DNA of 64,000 bases from Microtetraspora glauca (GCA_000721275.1 JOFO01000017.1:59979-123978); one strand, 5' to 3'; counted from the first letter of the stretch, positions 25,788-34,973 are shown. A program made the numbers and translations. Notes: a model not told the origin generated them from the letters alone.

Positions 25788-26705
25788 GTGCTCGTACTCG
25801 TCGCTCCCGGCCAAGGCGCCCAGACGCCCGGCTTCCTGACTCCCTGGCTCGAACTGCCCGGCACCGCCGACCGCCTCGCGGCCTGGTCGGACGCCATCGG
25901 CCTCGACCTCGTCCACTACGGCACGAAGGCGGACGCGGACGAGATCCGTGACACCGCCGTGGCCCAGCCGCTGCTCGTCGCGGCCGGCCTGCTCTCCGCC
26001 TCCGCCCTCGGTGCCGCGTCCCCCGCCGCCGTCGCCGGCCACAGCGTCGGCGAGTTCACCGCCGCCGCCCTCGCCGGCGTCCTCGACGACACCGCCGCCC
26101 TCCGTCTCGTACGGACCCGGGGCCTGGCGATGGCCGAGGCCGCCGCGATCGCCCCGACCGGCATGTCGGCGCTGCTCGGCGGCGACCCCGAGGTGACCGT
26201 CCCGCACCTGGAGAAGCTCGGCCTCACCCCGGCCAACGTGAACGGCGCCGGCCAGATCGTGGCCGCCGGCACGCTGGAGCAGCTGGCCGCCCTGGAGGCG
26301 GACAAGCCCGAGGGCGTCCGCCGGGTCGTCCCGCTCAAGGTCGCCGGTGCCTTCCACACGCACCACATGGCCCCCGCGGTCGCCACGCTGGAGGAGGCCG
26401 CCCGGGAGCTGACCCCGGCCGATCCGGCGGTGCCGTACGTCTCCAACAAGGACGGGCGGACCGTCGACACCGGCGCGGAGGTCCTCTCCCGCCTGGTCGG
26501 CCAGGTCGCCAACCCGGTCCGCTGGGACCTGTGCATGGAGACCTTCCAGGCGCTCGGCGCGACCGCGCTGATCGAGGTCTGCCCCGGCGGCACCCTCACC
26601 GGCCTCGCCAAGCGCGCGCTGCCGGGCGTGGCCACCGTCGCGCTGAAGACCCCCGACGACCTGGACGCGGCCCGTACGCTCGTCGCCGAGCACACGGCCG
26701 TCTGA
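25788..26705 (+). CDS. fabD: Malonyl-CoA:ACP transacylase FabD
   Basis: Loads malonyl groups onto acyl carrier protein for type II fatty acid synthesis, and in streptomycetes also for type II polyketide synthases. Length is 305 residues. The active site is GHSVGE with Ser86, and GAFHTHHM supplies the catalytic His. The N-terminal LVLVAPGQGAQTPGFL is the family start. GTG 25788 lies 7 bases after a GAGAGAG site; GTG 25782 is an in-frame alternative adding two residues. First gene of the fab operon, 89 bases after fasR. Confidence 0.97.
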   Translation: MLVLVAPGQGAQTPGFLTPWLELPGTADRLAAWSDAIGLDLVHYGTKADADEIRDTAVAQPLLVAAGLLSASALGAASPAAVAGHSVGEFTAAALAGVLDDTAALRLVRTRGLAMAEAAAIAPTGMSALLGGDPEVTVPHLEKLGLTPANVNGAGQIVAAGTLEQLAALEADKPEGVRRVVPLKVAGAFHTHHMAPAVATLEEAARELTPADPAVPYVSNKDGRTVDTGAEVLSRLVGQVANPVRWDLCMETFQALGATALIEVCPGGTLTGLAKRALPGVATVALKTPDDLDAARTLVAEHTAV

Positions 26706-26723
26706 CGAGGAGTGTCGAGAAGC

Positions 26724-27755
26724 ATGTCGAAGATCAAGCCCAGCAAGGGCGCCCCGTACGCGCGGATCATGGGCGTCGGCGGCTACCGCCCGGCCCGGGT
26801 CGTGCCGAACGAGGTGATCCTCGAGAAGATCGACTCGTCCGACGAGTGGATCCGTTCGCGTTCGGGCATCGCCACCCGCCACTGGGCGTCCCCCGAGGAG
26901 ACCGTCACCGCGATGTCGGTGGAGGCCTCGGGCAAGGCGCTCGCCGCCGCCGGGATCACCCCGGAGCAGATCGACGCCGTCGTCGTCTCCACCGTCTCGC
27001 ACTTCAAGCAGACCCCGGCCGTCGCCACCGAGATCGCCGACAAGATCGGCGCCGGGAAGCCGGCCGCGTTCGACATCTCCGCGGGCTGCGCGGGCTTCGG
27101 CTACGGCCTGACCCTGGCCAAGGGCATGATCGTCGAGGGCTCGGCGCGGCACGTCCTCGTGATCGGCGTCGAGCGGCTGAGCGACCTGACGGACCTGGAG
27201 GACCGGGCGACGGCCTTCCTGTTCGGCGACGGCGCCGGCGCGGTCGTGGTCGGCCCCTCCGACGTGCCGCACATCGGCCCCACCGTCTGGGGTTCCGAGG
27301 GCGACAAGTCCGAGACGATCAAGCAGACCGTCCCGTGGAACGAGTTCCACGTGGGCGACGTCTCCAAGCTGCCGCTCAACGAGGCCGGCGAGATCAAGTT
27401 CCCGGCCATCACGCAGGAGGGCCAGGCGGTCTTCCGCTGGGCCGTCTTCGAGATGGCCAAGGTCGCCCAGCAGGCGCTGGACGCGGCCGGCCTCTCGGCC
27501 GACGACCTGGACGTCTTCATCCCGCACCAGGCCAACATGCGGATCATCGACTCGATGGTGAAGACCCTGAAGCTGCCGGAGCACGTCACGGTCGCCCGTG
27601 ACGTCGAGACGACCGGCAACACCTCGGCCGCCTCGATCCCGCTCGCGATGGAGCGGCTGCTGGCGACCGGTCAGGCGAAGAGCGGCGACACCGCGCTCGT
27701 CATCGGCTTCGGGGCGGGTCTCGTGTTCGCCGCGACGGTCGTTACTCTCCCCTAG
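26724..27755 (+). CDS. fabH: Beta-ketoacyl-ACP synthase III FabH
   Basis: Initiates fatty acid chains by condensing an acyl-CoA starter (branched in Streptomyces) with malonyl-ACP. The 343-residue protein has the complete triad: Cys122 in SAGCAGF, His268 in IPHQANMRI and Asn299 in TTGNTSA. ATG 26724 is chosen because homologues begin near MSKIKPSKGAPYARI; GTG 26712 also fits the frame but abuts the GAGGAG site with no spacing. It follows fabD by 18 bases. Confidence 0.97.
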   Translation: MSKIKPSKGAPYARIMGVGGYRPARVVPNEVILEKIDSSDEWIRSRSGIATRHWASPEETVTAMSVEASGKALAAAGITPEQIDAVVVSTVSHFKQTPAVATEIADKIGAGKPAAFDISAGCAGFGYGLTLAKGMIVEGSARHVLVIGVERLSDLTDLEDRATAFLFGDGAGAVVVGPSDVPHIGPTVWGSEGDKSETIKQTVPWNEFHVGDVSKLPLNEAGEIKFPAITQEGQAVFRWAVFEMAKVAQQALDAAGLSADDLDVFIPHQANMRIIDSMVKTLKLPEHVTVARDVETTGNTSAASIPLAMERLLATGQAKSGDTALVIGFGAGLVFAATVVTLP

Positions 27756-27811
27756 GCGCCCGGGATCTTCCGGACGCCACCCACCGAAGCAACCACAGAA
27801 GGAGCGCCACC

Positions 27812-28078
27812 ATGGCCTTCACCCAGGACCAGCTCGTCGAAGGTCTCGCCGAGATCGTGAACGAGATCGCCGGCATCCCGGTCGAGGACGTCCAGCTGGA
27901 CAAGTCCTTCACCGACGACCTGGACGTCGACTCCCTGTCCATGGTCGAGGTCGTCGTCGCCGCCGAGGAGCGCTTCGGCGTCAAGATCCCCGACGAGGAC
28001 GTCAAGAACCTCAAGACCGTGGGCGACGCCGTCTCCTACATCCAGTCCCACCAGGACGGCGGGATCTCGAAGGGCTGA
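27812..28078 (+). CDS. acpP: Acyl carrier protein
   Basis: Small acidic carrier (88 residues) for fatty acid synthesis. The phosphopantetheine serine is Ser41 in DVDSLSMVEV, preceded by the usual LDKSFTDDL. AAGGAG lies 7 bases before the ATG. It has a slightly longer C-terminal tail (SHQDGGISKG) than the common 82-residue form. It sits between fabH and fabF in the standard actinobacterial order. Confidence 0.98.
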   Translation: MAFTQDQLVEGLAEIVNEIAGIPVEDVQLDKSFTDDLDVDSLSMVEVVVAAEERFGVKIPDEDVKNLKTVGDAVSYIQSHQDGGISKG

Positions 28079-28157
28079 CCCGGCCCCCGCTGACCCGGCC
28101 CGCCACCCGGCGGTGGCGCCGTCTTTCGACCATCACACACATGGAGAACGAATTCCT

Positions 28158-29420
28158 GTGAGCTCGACCAATCGCACCGTGGTCGTCACCGGTATCGGCG
28201 CAACCACACCGCTGGGTGGCGACTCCGCAACGACCTGGGAAGGTCTTCTTGCGGGACGCTCCGGCGTCAAGCCCCTGGAGGGCGAGCGCTTCGCCGAACT
28301 GCCCGTCCAGATCGCCGCGTTCGCCGCGGTCGACCCGGCCGACGTGCTGCCCCGCCCGCTCGCGCGGAAGCTGGACCGCTCGGCGCAGTTCGCGCTGATC
28401 GCGGCCCGTGAGGCGTGGGCCGACGCGGGCTTCACCGCCCCGGCCGGCGAGGACGAGGGCGTCGCGCCCGAGCGGCTGGGTGCCGTCATCGCCTCCGGCA
28501 TCGGCGGTGTCACCACGCTGCTCGACCAGTACGACGTGCTGAAGGAGAAGGGCGTCCGCCGCGTCTCCCCGCACACCGTTCCCATGCTGATGCCGAACGG
28601 CCCCTCCGCCAACGTGGGCCTGGAGGTGAACGCCCGCGCCGGCGTCCACACCCCCGTCTCCGCCTGCGCGTCGGGCGCCGAGGCGATCGGCTACGCCGTC
28701 GAGATGATCCGCAGCGGCCGTGCCGACGTGGTCGTCGCCGGCGGCACCGAGGCCGCGATCCACCCGCTGCCGATCGCCGCCTTCGCCAACATGATGGCGA
28801 TGTCCAAGAACAACGACGAGCCGGCGAAGGCGTCGCGCCCCTACGACACCGGCCGCGACGGCTTCGTGCTCGGCGAGGGCGCCGGCGTCGTGATCCTGGA
28901 GTCCGAGGAGCACGCCAAGGCCCGCGGCGCGAAGGTCTACTGCGAGGTGCTGGGCCAGGGCCTGTCGGCCGACAGCCACCACATCGCGCAGCCCGAGCCG
29001 TCCGGCCGCGGCATCGCCGCCGCGCTGCGGCACCTGCTCGACACCACCGACCTGAAGCCGTCCGAGGTCGTGCACCTCAACGCGCACGCCACGTCGACGC
29101 CGCAGGGCGACGTCGCCGAGATCAAGGCGCTGCGGCAGGTCTTCGGCGATGACCTCGACCACGTGGCGGTCTCCGCGACCAAGTCGATGACCGGTCACCT
29201 GCTCGGCGGCGCCGGCGGCATCGAGACCGTCGCGACGGTCCTGGCGCTCCACCACCGCACGGCCCCGCCGACCATCAACGTCGACGAGCTGGACCCCGAG
29301 GTCGAGGCCGACATCGTCCGCGGCGAGCCCCGCGCCCTGCCCGAGGGCACGATCGCCGCGATCAACAACTCCTTCGGCTTCGGCGGCCACAACGTGGTCC
29401 TCGCGTTCCGGACCGTCTGA
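28158..29420 (+). CDS. fabF: Beta-ketoacyl-ACP synthase II FabF
   Basis: Elongating condensing enzyme of type II fatty acid synthesis, 420 residues. Active-site Cys170 in SACASGAEA and the two histidines in NAHATSTPQGD and SMTGHLLGGAGG are present, with the C-terminal NNSFGFGGHNV block. GTG 28158 is 11 bases after GGAG, a rather long spacing, but the protein start (SSTNRTVVVTGIG) is as expected. Last gene of the operon; a textbook hairpin follows 19 bases after the stop. Confidence 0.97.
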   Translation: MSSTNRTVVVTGIGATTPLGGDSATTWEGLLAGRSGVKPLEGERFAELPVQIAAFAAVDPADVLPRPLARKLDRSAQFALIAAREAWADAGFTAPAGEDEGVAPERLGAVIASGIGGVTTLLDQYDVLKEKGVRRVSPHTVPMLMPNGPSANVGLEVNARAGVHTPVSACASGAEAIGYAVEMIRSGRADVVVAGGTEAAIHPLPIAAFANMMAMSKNNDEPAKASRPYDTGRDGFVLGEGAGVVILESEEHAKARGAKVYCEVLGQGLSADSHHIAQPEPSGRGIAAALRHLLDTTDLKPSEVVHLNAHATSTPQGDVAEIKALRQVFGDDLDHVAVSATKSMTGHLLGGAGGIETVATVLALHHRTAPPTINVDELDPEVEADIVRGEPRALPEGTIAAINNSFGFGGHNVVLAFRTV

Positions 29421-29439
29421 CGCCACCCGCGCCACGCGG

Positions 29440-29469
29440 AAGGCCCGCCCCGTCTCCGGGGCGGGCCTT
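29440..29469 (+). terminator. Terminator of the fab operon
   Basis: Perfect 13-bp stem (29440-29452 with 29457-29469) closed by a TCTC tetraloop. It is one of the strongest hairpins in the window. Confidence 0.85.
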
Positions 29470-29501
29470 CGGTGTCTCCGGGGCCTTCGGTGTCTCCGGG
29501 G
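29466..29501. repeat. Perfect 18-bp tandem duplication
   Basis: The 18 bases at 29466-29483 are repeated without change at 29484-29501, overlapping the last four bases of the terminator stem and ending at the stop codon of the next (minus-strand) gene. It is probably a slippage duplication. Confidence 0.85.
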
Positions 29502-30023
29502 TCAGCGGGGGACGGCGGGGGCGGTGGCCGCGGGGGGCGGCTTCAGGGACTCGTACGCGGCGATGCCGGCGGGACCGCCGACGACCAGGCCCAGCAGCAC
29601 CAGGCCGAAGACCACCGCGTCGTACCAGTCCACGTCGTCCGCGCCGTCGGGCGCCGTGACGGGCCGCACCTCTACGGGCTGCGCGGTGACGGGTTCAGCC
29701 GTGACGGGCCGGGCCTGCCCCGCGGGCTCGCCCGTCAGGGGCGCCGCGGTCTTCGCCGGCGGGATGGGGGCGCCGTCCGGGGGCGCCGCGGCGGGCTCTT
29801 CGTCCGGGAGGGACGCGCCGAAGCCGCCGACCAGCAGAAACATCAGGACGAGCAGGCCGAAGGCCCAGCCCGCCATGGCGCCGACCAGCTCGCCCCGGCA
29901 CAGCTGGTAGACGAACCCGGACAGCAGGACCAGGGCCGCGCCCAGCGCGGCCCCCGCGAGCGCGGCGCTGACCGCTCCGGCCGTCCTGCGGGCGGTGCCG
30001 ACCGTCTCGCCCGGACCCGTCAT
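29502..30023 (-). CDS. Small membrane protein, function unknown
   Basis: A 173-residue protein that I do not recognise. Two hydrophobic helices near the N-terminus (SAALAGAALGAALVLLSGFVY and AGWAFGLLVLMFLLVGGFG) are followed by a Pro/Ala/Thr/Val-rich linker of about 60 residues and a third helix (AVVFGLVLLGLVVGGPAGIAAY) with a short Pro-rich tail. No catalytic motif is seen. The start is ATG 30023; no strong ribosome-binding site is visible. It lies convergent to fabF just beyond the terminator. It is probably a streptomycete-specific envelope protein. Confidence 0.65.
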   Translation of the reverse strand: MTGPGETVGTARRTAGAVSAALAGAALGAALVLLSGFVYQLCRGELVGAMAGWAFGLLVLMFLLVGGFGASLPDEEPAAAPPDGAPIPPAKTAAPLTGEPAGQARPVTAEPVTAQPVEVRPVTAPDGADDVDWYDAVVFGLVLLGLVVGGPAGIAAYESLKPPPAATAPAVPR

Positions 30024-30093
30024 GCCGCTCCCCCGCCCCGCGCGCTCCCTGCGCGCCCAGGACCGCGAAACTAACGGGGCCGGGTGAACGGGC

Positions 30094-30588
30094 TCAGACG
30101 ACCTGGTGAAGCCAGCGCACCGGCGCGCCCTCGCCGGCGTAGCGGAAGGGCTCCAGCTCGTCGTCCCACGGCTTGCCGAGGAGCTTGGCGATCTCGGCCT
30201 CCAGCACGGTCTCGCCCTGCGCGGCGCGGGCGAGGGCGGCGCGCAGCCGGTCCTCGGGGACGAGGATGTCGCCGTGCATGCCGGTGACCGCGTGGAAGAT
30301 GCCCAGGTCGGGGGTGGCGCTGTAGCGCTCGCCCTCGGCGGTCGGGCAGGGTTCGGCGGTCACCTCGAAGCGGAGCATCTGCCAGCCACGGAGCGCGGAG
30401 GCCAGCTGGGAGGCGGTGCCGGTCTCGCCCTGCCAGGAGAACTCGGCTCTCCAGGTGCCGGGCGCCGCGGGCTGGCGGATCCAGTCCAGCTGGACCCTGC
30501 CGCCGAGCACACCCGCCACCGCCCATTCGACGTGCGGGCAGAGCGCGCGCGGTGCGGAGTGTACGTACAGGACTCCACGTGTCGTCAC
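30094..30588 (-). CDS. DUF3145 family protein
   Basis: Conserved actinobacterial protein of 164 residues, recognised as DUF3145 by its start TTRGVLYVHSAPRALCPHVEWA and by FSWQGETGTASQLASALRGW. It is a cytoplasmic, single-domain protein; its biochemical role is unknown. GTG 30588 has GGAGG 5 bases upstream. In streptomycetes it is regularly found a few genes after the fab cluster, as here, which suggests linkage conservation rather than a shared operon, since it is on the opposite strand. Confidence 0.92.
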   Translation of the reverse strand: MTTRGVLYVHSAPRALCPHVEWAVAGVLGGRVQLDWIRQPAAPGTWRAEFSWQGETGTASQLASALRGWQMLRFEVTAEPCPTAEGERYSATPDLGIFHAVTGMHGDILVPEDRLRAALARAAQGETVLEAEIAKLLGKPWDDELEPFRYAGEGAPVRWLHQVV

Positions 30589-30853
30589 CGGGACCTCCAG
30601 TGTGGGACGAGGTTCGCCTTCCCAGCGGCCTCAGTAAACAGCATCAGGCGAAGAACTCCGCAAACCTTCTAAAAGGGACAGCATGTGACGTGATGTAATT
30701 TACCGGAGCCGGTCGGCGCGGGCGCGCCGCTGGTTCGACGGGGGAAAAGCTACCGTGCCGCGCCGTGGTCGGGGTGACGTACGGTCGGTCAGGGGGCGGG
30801 TGGACACGAACCTTTCACCCGCCAGGAGGCCAGTCGCGCGAAGGAGGGGGCCG

Positions 30854-31744
30854 ATGCCGTACGCCCGACGCCGATTCCGTACCGCCGTCACGGGCGCCGT
30901 GCTCGCGGTGGCCGCGCTCGCGGGCTGCACGAGCGCCCCCGGGTCCGGAGCCGCGCCGCCCGCCGCGCGCACCGCTCCGGCGCCGGAGCCGGAGCCGCCC
31001 TCGCGGTGGGCCGTGCCGCCCGCGTCCGTCGCCGCCGTGGGCGACTCCATCACCCGTGCCTTCGACGCCTGTTCGCTGCTCGCGGACTGTCCGGAGGCGT
31101 CCTGGGCGACCGGCACGGACCCGGAGGTGAACAGCCTGGCGCTGCGGCTGCTCGGCCCGGGGCGGGTGGCCGCGCACAGCTGGAACCTGGCCCGCAGCGG
31201 GGCCCGGATGGCGGCGCTGCCGGAGCAGATGGCGCGGGCGGCGGCCGAGCGGCCGGAGCTGGTCACGGTGATGATGGGCGCCAACGACGCCTGCCGGCCG
31301 ACCCCGGCGGGGATGACCCCGGTGGCCGACTTCCGCCGGTCGTTCGAGGCGGCGATGGCCCGGCTGCGGAAGGACGCGCCCCGGGCGCGGGTGTACGTGG
31401 CGAGCGTGCCGGACCTGCTGCGGCTGTGGGACACCGGGCGGGCGAACCCGCTGGTGCGGAAGGTCTGGGAGCTGGGGGTCTGCGGCTCGATGCTGGCGGA
31501 TCCGCTGGACCTGGGGGCGGCGGCGGAGGCCCGGCGCACGGCGGTGCGGGACCGGGTGGTGGCGTACAACCGGGTGCTCGCGGAGGTGTGCGCGGCGGAC
31601 GCGCTGTGCCGGTACGACGGCGGGGCGGTGTTCGGCTTCCGCTTCGACGCGACGCTGCTGAGCACCTGGGACTGGTTCCATCCGAGCCGGTCCGGGCAGG
31701 CGCGGCTGGCGGAGCTGGCGTACCGGCGGGTGATGGCGGAGTAG
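30854..31744 (+). CDS. Secreted SGNH/GDSL-type hydrolase, lipoprotein
   Basis: Exported esterase-like hydrolase of 296 residues. A basic N-terminus, hydrophobic stretch and lipobox LAGC predict a lipoprotein. The SGNH blocks are visible: Ser65 in GDSIT, Gly in RSGARM, Asn in MGANDAC and Asp/His in DWFHPS. Several cysteines probably form disulfides. ATG 30854 follows an AAGGAGGGGG site; an upstream in-frame ATG at 30755 would precede a basic extension without a signal peptide. The substrate is unknown. A bidirectional hairpin starts at the stop codon. Confidence 0.9.
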   Translation: MPYARRRFRTAVTGAVLAVAALAGCTSAPGSGAAPPAARTAPAPEPEPPSRWAVPPASVAAVGDSITRAFDACSLLADCPEASWATGTDPEVNSLALRLLGPGRVAAHSWNLARSGARMAALPEQMARAAAERPELVTVMMGANDACRPTPAGMTPVADFRRSFEAAMARLRKDAPRARVYVASVPDLLRLWDTGRANPLVRKVWELGVCGSMLADPLDLGAAAEARRTAVRDRVVAYNRVLAEVCAADALCRYDGGAVFGFRFDATLLSTWDWFHPSRSGQARLAELAYRRVMAE

Positions 31745-31781
31745 CCCCGGGGCGGCGGCCGTCAGGTGCGCCGCCCCGGGG
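31745..31781. terminator. Bidirectional hairpin terminator
   Basis: Perfect 13-bp arms (31745-31757, 31769-31781) with an 11-base loop lie between the convergent SGNH and GH3 genes. Confidence 0.65.
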
Positions 31782-31797
31782 CCGTCCTCGGGCCCCG

Positions 31798-34224
31798 CTA
31801 GACCTCCAGCGTGACGGTGCGGCGGACGTCGGTGAGCGAGTGGGCGGCGTGGAGTGCGTAGCGGCCGGGGACGAGGGTCCAGGCATTCTTCTCCTCGTCC
31901 CAGATCTCGAAGGCGCGGCGCGGGAGCGGGATCGTCGTCTCGACGGTCTCGCCGGGCGCGGCCTCGACGCCGGCGAAGGCGGCGAGCCAGCGGGCGGGGC
32001 GCTCCACGGTGTCCGCGACCGGTGCGAGGTAGAGCTGGACGGTCTCGCGGCCGGGGCGGTCGCCGGTGTTGGTGAGGCGGACGGTGACGCTCTCCGGGGT
32101 GGCGGTGAGGGCGTCGTACGACCAGGTCGTGTAGCCGAGGCCGTGGCCGAAGGGGTACGCGGGGACGGCGCCGGTCCGGTCCCAGGCGCGGTAGCCGATG
32201 AACAGGCCCTCGGCGTAGTCGAGGACGCCGTCGGCGGGGGTGACCTCGGTGACGGGGGCGTCGGCGAGGACGGCGGGCCAGGTGGTGGGGAGCCGGCCGC
32301 CGGGCTCCTCGGCGCCGGTGAGGACGTCGGCCAGCGCGGCGCCGCCCTCCTGGCCGGGGAACCAGCTGAGCAGGATCGCGGCGACGTCGTCGCGCCACGG
32401 GAGTTCGACCGGGGAGCCGGCGTTGACGACGACGACGGTGTTCGGGTTGGCGGCGGCGACGGCGCGGACGAGGTCGTCCTGGCGGCCGGGGAGGGCGAGG
32501 TCCCGCCGGTCGAAGCCCTCGGACTCGACGCGCTCGGTGGTGGCGACGACCACGACGGCGGTGCCGGCGGCGCGGGCGGCCTCGACGGCTTCGGCGATCA
32601 GTTCGTCGGGGTCGCGGCGGGGACCGAGGTGGACGAAGGAGAACATGACCGCGGGGAGCGGGGCGGCGAACTCCTTGGCGAGGGTGTGCTTCAGGGAGAC
32701 CTCGACGGTCTCGCCGGCGGTGAGCTCGACGGTGCCGCGCTCGACCGGGGAGCCGAAGAACGCCTCGAAGGGGTCGGTCTCGGGGCCCATCTCCTGGACG
32801 CCGTCGAAGAGTTCGCGGCCGTCGACGGTGAGGGTGAAGGCGCCGAGGCCGCGGGTGCCGAAGGCGTGGGCGCCGGTCTCGCGCGGGGTGAAGACGCCGG
32901 TGACCTCGATGGAGGCGAGGGTGTCGTGGGTGACGCCGGCCGGGAGGTCGTCGCCGATCCACTGGACCTGCCCGTTGGGGAGGGTGCCCTCGCCGAGGAC
33001 GTTCCCGGCGGCGTCGCGGCAGACGGCGCGGAGGGTGAAGCCCTGGTCGGCGGGGGCGAGTTCGTCGCTGGGGTCGGCGCCGGTCGCGTACGAGACGCTG
33101 CCCTCCGGGAGGGCGGCGGTGAGGCCGTCGAGCGGGGAGACGACGTGGTCGGGGAAGACCTGGGCGGAGCCGCCGCCGAGGACGCGGGCGTCGCGGGCGG
33201 CGGCGCCGGAGAGGGCGACGGTGCCGGGCTTCAGGGGCAGCGCGCCGTTCTCGTTGCGGACGAGGACGAAGCCGCGGCGGGCGATCTCGCGGGCGAGGGC
33301 ATCGCCGTCGACCGGGGCCGGGGGCTCGGTGACGGCGGCGGGGGCGCCGTCGAGGGCGCCGACGCGGGCGGCGAGCCGCAGCACGTTCCGTACGGCGGTG
33401 TCGACGGCGGACTCGTCGGCCTCGCCGGAGCGGACGGCGGCGGCGAGCGCCTCGCCGTAGACGGTGCCGGGGCCGGGCATGGCGACGTCGAGGCCGCCGG
33501 CGAGGTCGCCGGTGGTGGAGCGGGCGGCCATCCAGTCGGAGACGTTGACGCCGTCGAAGCCCCATGCGCCGCGCAGCACCTCGTTGACGAGGTGGCGGTG
33601 CTCGGTCATGGTCACGCCGTTGACCTGGTTGTAGGCGGTCATGATGCCCCAGGGGTGGGCGTTGGCGACGATCGCCTCGAAGGGGGCGAGGTAGAGCTCG
33701 CGGAGCGGGCGGGGGGCGATCCGGTTGTCGACGGTGAAGCGGTCGGTCTCGGCGTCGTTGCCGACGAAGTGCTTGACGGTGGTGCCGACGCCGCCGTCCT
33801 GGACGCCTTGCACATAGCCGGTGCCGATGACGCCGGTGAGGTACGGGTCCTCGCTGTACGCCTCGAAGTGGCGCCCGCCGAGGGGGGTGCGGTGCAGGTT
33901 GACCGTGGGGGCGAGGAGGACGTGGACGCCCTTGCGGCGGGCCTCCTGGGCGAGGAGCCGGCCGGCCCGGCGGGCGAGGCCGGGGTCCCAGGTGGCGGCG
34001 AGCGCGGTCGGCGACGGCAGCGCCACGGACGGGTCGTCGGCGGTCCAGCGGACGCCGCGGACGCCGATCGGGCCGTCGGACATCACGACCGAGGCGAGGC
34101 CGATCTCCGGCAGGGCGGGCAAGGACCACATGTCCTGGCCGGCGAGCAGCCGGGCCTTGGCGTCCAGGTCGAGCCGGCCGAGCGCGGCCTCGACGGCCGC
34201 CTCCCGCAGGGCGTCCTCGTTCAC
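31798..34224 (-). CDS. Glycoside hydrolase family 3 beta-glucosidase with PA14 domain
   Basis: Cytoplasmic GH3 enzyme of 808 residues, with no signal peptide. The TIM-barrel domain holds the nucleophile Asp230 in VNVSDWMAA and the substrate-binding KHFVGNDAE. An inserted PA14-like domain (about residues 390-530, VTGVFTPRETGAHAFGTRGLGAFTL) and a C-terminal fibronectin-III-like domain complete the barwin-type layout of beta-glucosidases. GTG 34224 follows GGAGG at 7 bases; ATG 34263 would add 13 residues and is possible. The divergent TetR gene and the half-preserved operator at 34274-34291 suggest induction by a sugar or glycoside. Confidence 0.92.
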   Translation of the reverse strand: MNEDALREAAVEAALGRLDLDAKARLLAGQDMWSLPALPEIGLASVVMSDGPIGVRGVRWTADDPSVALPSPTALAATWDPGLARRAGRLLAQEARRKGVHVLLAPTVNLHRTPLGGRHFEAYSEDPYLTGVIGTGYVQGVQDGGVGTTVKHFVGNDAETDRFTVDNRIAPRPLRELYLAPFEAIVANAHPWGIMTAYNQVNGVTMTEHRHLVNEVLRGAWGFDGVNVSDWMAARSTTGDLAGGLDVAMPGPGTVYGEALAAAVRSGEADESAVDTAVRNVLRLAARVGALDGAPAAVTEPPAPVDGDALAREIARRGFVLVRNENGALPLKPGTVALSGAAARDARVLGGGSAQVFPDHVVSPLDGLTAALPEGSVSYATGADPSDELAPADQGFTLRAVCRDAAGNVLGEGTLPNGQVQWIGDDLPAGVTHDTLASIEVTGVFTPRETGAHAFGTRGLGAFTLTVDGRELFDGVQEMGPETDPFEAFFGSPVERGTVELTAGETVEVSLKHTLAKEFAAPLPAVMFSFVHLGPRRDPDELIAEAVEAARAAGTAVVVVATTERVESEGFDRRDLALPGRQDDLVRAVAAANPNTVVVVNAGSPVELPWRDDVAAILLSWFPGQEGGAALADVLTGAEEPGGRLPTTWPAVLADAPVTEVTPADGVLDYAEGLFIGYRAWDRTGAVPAYPFGHGLGYTTWSYDALTATPESVTVRLTNTGDRPGRETVQLYLAPVADTVERPARWLAAFAGVEAAPGETVETTIPLPRRAFEIWDEEKNAWTLVPGRYALHAAHSLTDVRRTVTLEV

Positions 34225-34273
34225 GTCCGTACCTCCGCGTCGAAGTGCTGGTGCGGCCATCATGGACCCCTTT

Positions 34274-34291
34274 ACCTGTAGATCGGTAGGT
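34274..34291. promoter_or_regulatory. Candidate TetR operator ACCTGTAGATCGGTAGGT
   Basis: ACCT/AGGT and the central GATC are symmetric; the right half GATCGGTAGGT is the half-site of the common operator form ACCTACCGATCGGTAGGT, while the left half differs at three positions. It lies between the GH3 gene and the divergent TetR gene. Confidence 0.55.
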
Positions 34292-34381
34292 GATGTGACC
34301 TTTCCGTTATCTTGGTGGCGGGGGGACGCCATGGCGTACGGTCCCTGTCGACGACCCGACCAGCGGAGAGGGGGCTCGGCG

Positions 34382-34954
34382 ATGCCACGGACCAGGAGCG
34401 AGGAGCGCCGCGCGGAGATCCTGCGCGCCGCCCTGGAGGTCATCGCGGAACGCGGCTACCGGGGCGCCACCCTCGGCTCGGTCGCCGAGCGCGTCGGCCT
34501 CACCCAGCAGGGCCTGCTGCACTACTTCCCCACCAAGGAGGCGCTGCTCGTCGCCGTCCTGGAGGAGCGCGACCGCTGGGACACCAGCGGCGGCCGGGAC
34601 CGCGAGGGCTGGCGGCTCGACCTGCTGGACTCGCTGGTGGAGTACAACGCGATGCGGCCGGGGATCGTGCAGACCTTCTCCGCGCTGCTCGGCGAGAGCG
34701 TCACCGACGGGCATCCGGCGCGGGAGTTCTTCACCGAGCGGTACGCGCACGTGCGGGCCAGCATGGCGGACGTGCTGCGGCTGGAGTTCGGCGAGCGGCT
34801 GCCGGGCGGCCTCACGCCGGAGCGGGCGGCGCCGCTGCTGACGGCCGTGATGGACGGCCTGCAGTACCAGTGGCTGCTGGACCCGTCCGCCGTCGACATG
34901 CCGCGCGCCTTCCGGGACTTCCTGCGGCTGCTCGCGGGCCCCGCCGAGCGGTAG
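34382..34954 (+). CDS. TetR family transcriptional regulator
   Basis: Repressor-type protein of 190 residues. The helix-turn-helix reads RAEILRAALEVIAERGYRGATLGSVAERVGLTQQGLLHYFPTKEALL. The C-terminal domain (YNAMRPGIVQTFSALLGESV) matches the TetR_C group often found beside glycosyl hydrolases. ATG 34382 has GAGAGGGGG 7 bases upstream; an in-frame ATG at 34331 would add 17 unconserved residues. TATCTT near 34309 may be the -10. It is divergent from the GH3 gene and probably represses it. Confidence 0.9.
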   Translation: MPRTRSEERRAEILRAALEVIAERGYRGATLGSVAERVGLTQQGLLHYFPTKEALLVAVLEERDRWDTSGGRDREGWRLDLLDSLVEYNAMRPGIVQTFSALLGESVTDGHPAREFFTERYAHVRASMADVLRLEFGERLPGGLTPERAAPLLTAVMDGLQYQWLLDPSAVDMPRAFRDFLRLLAGPAER

Positions 34955-34973
34955 GGGGCGGCGTAGGGCGGGT

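Noticed and set aside
30815..34129. Long antisense open frame opposite the GH3 and SGNH genes
   Set aside because: Arginine/proline-rich translation without domains; both real genes opposite it have complete catalytic motifs.
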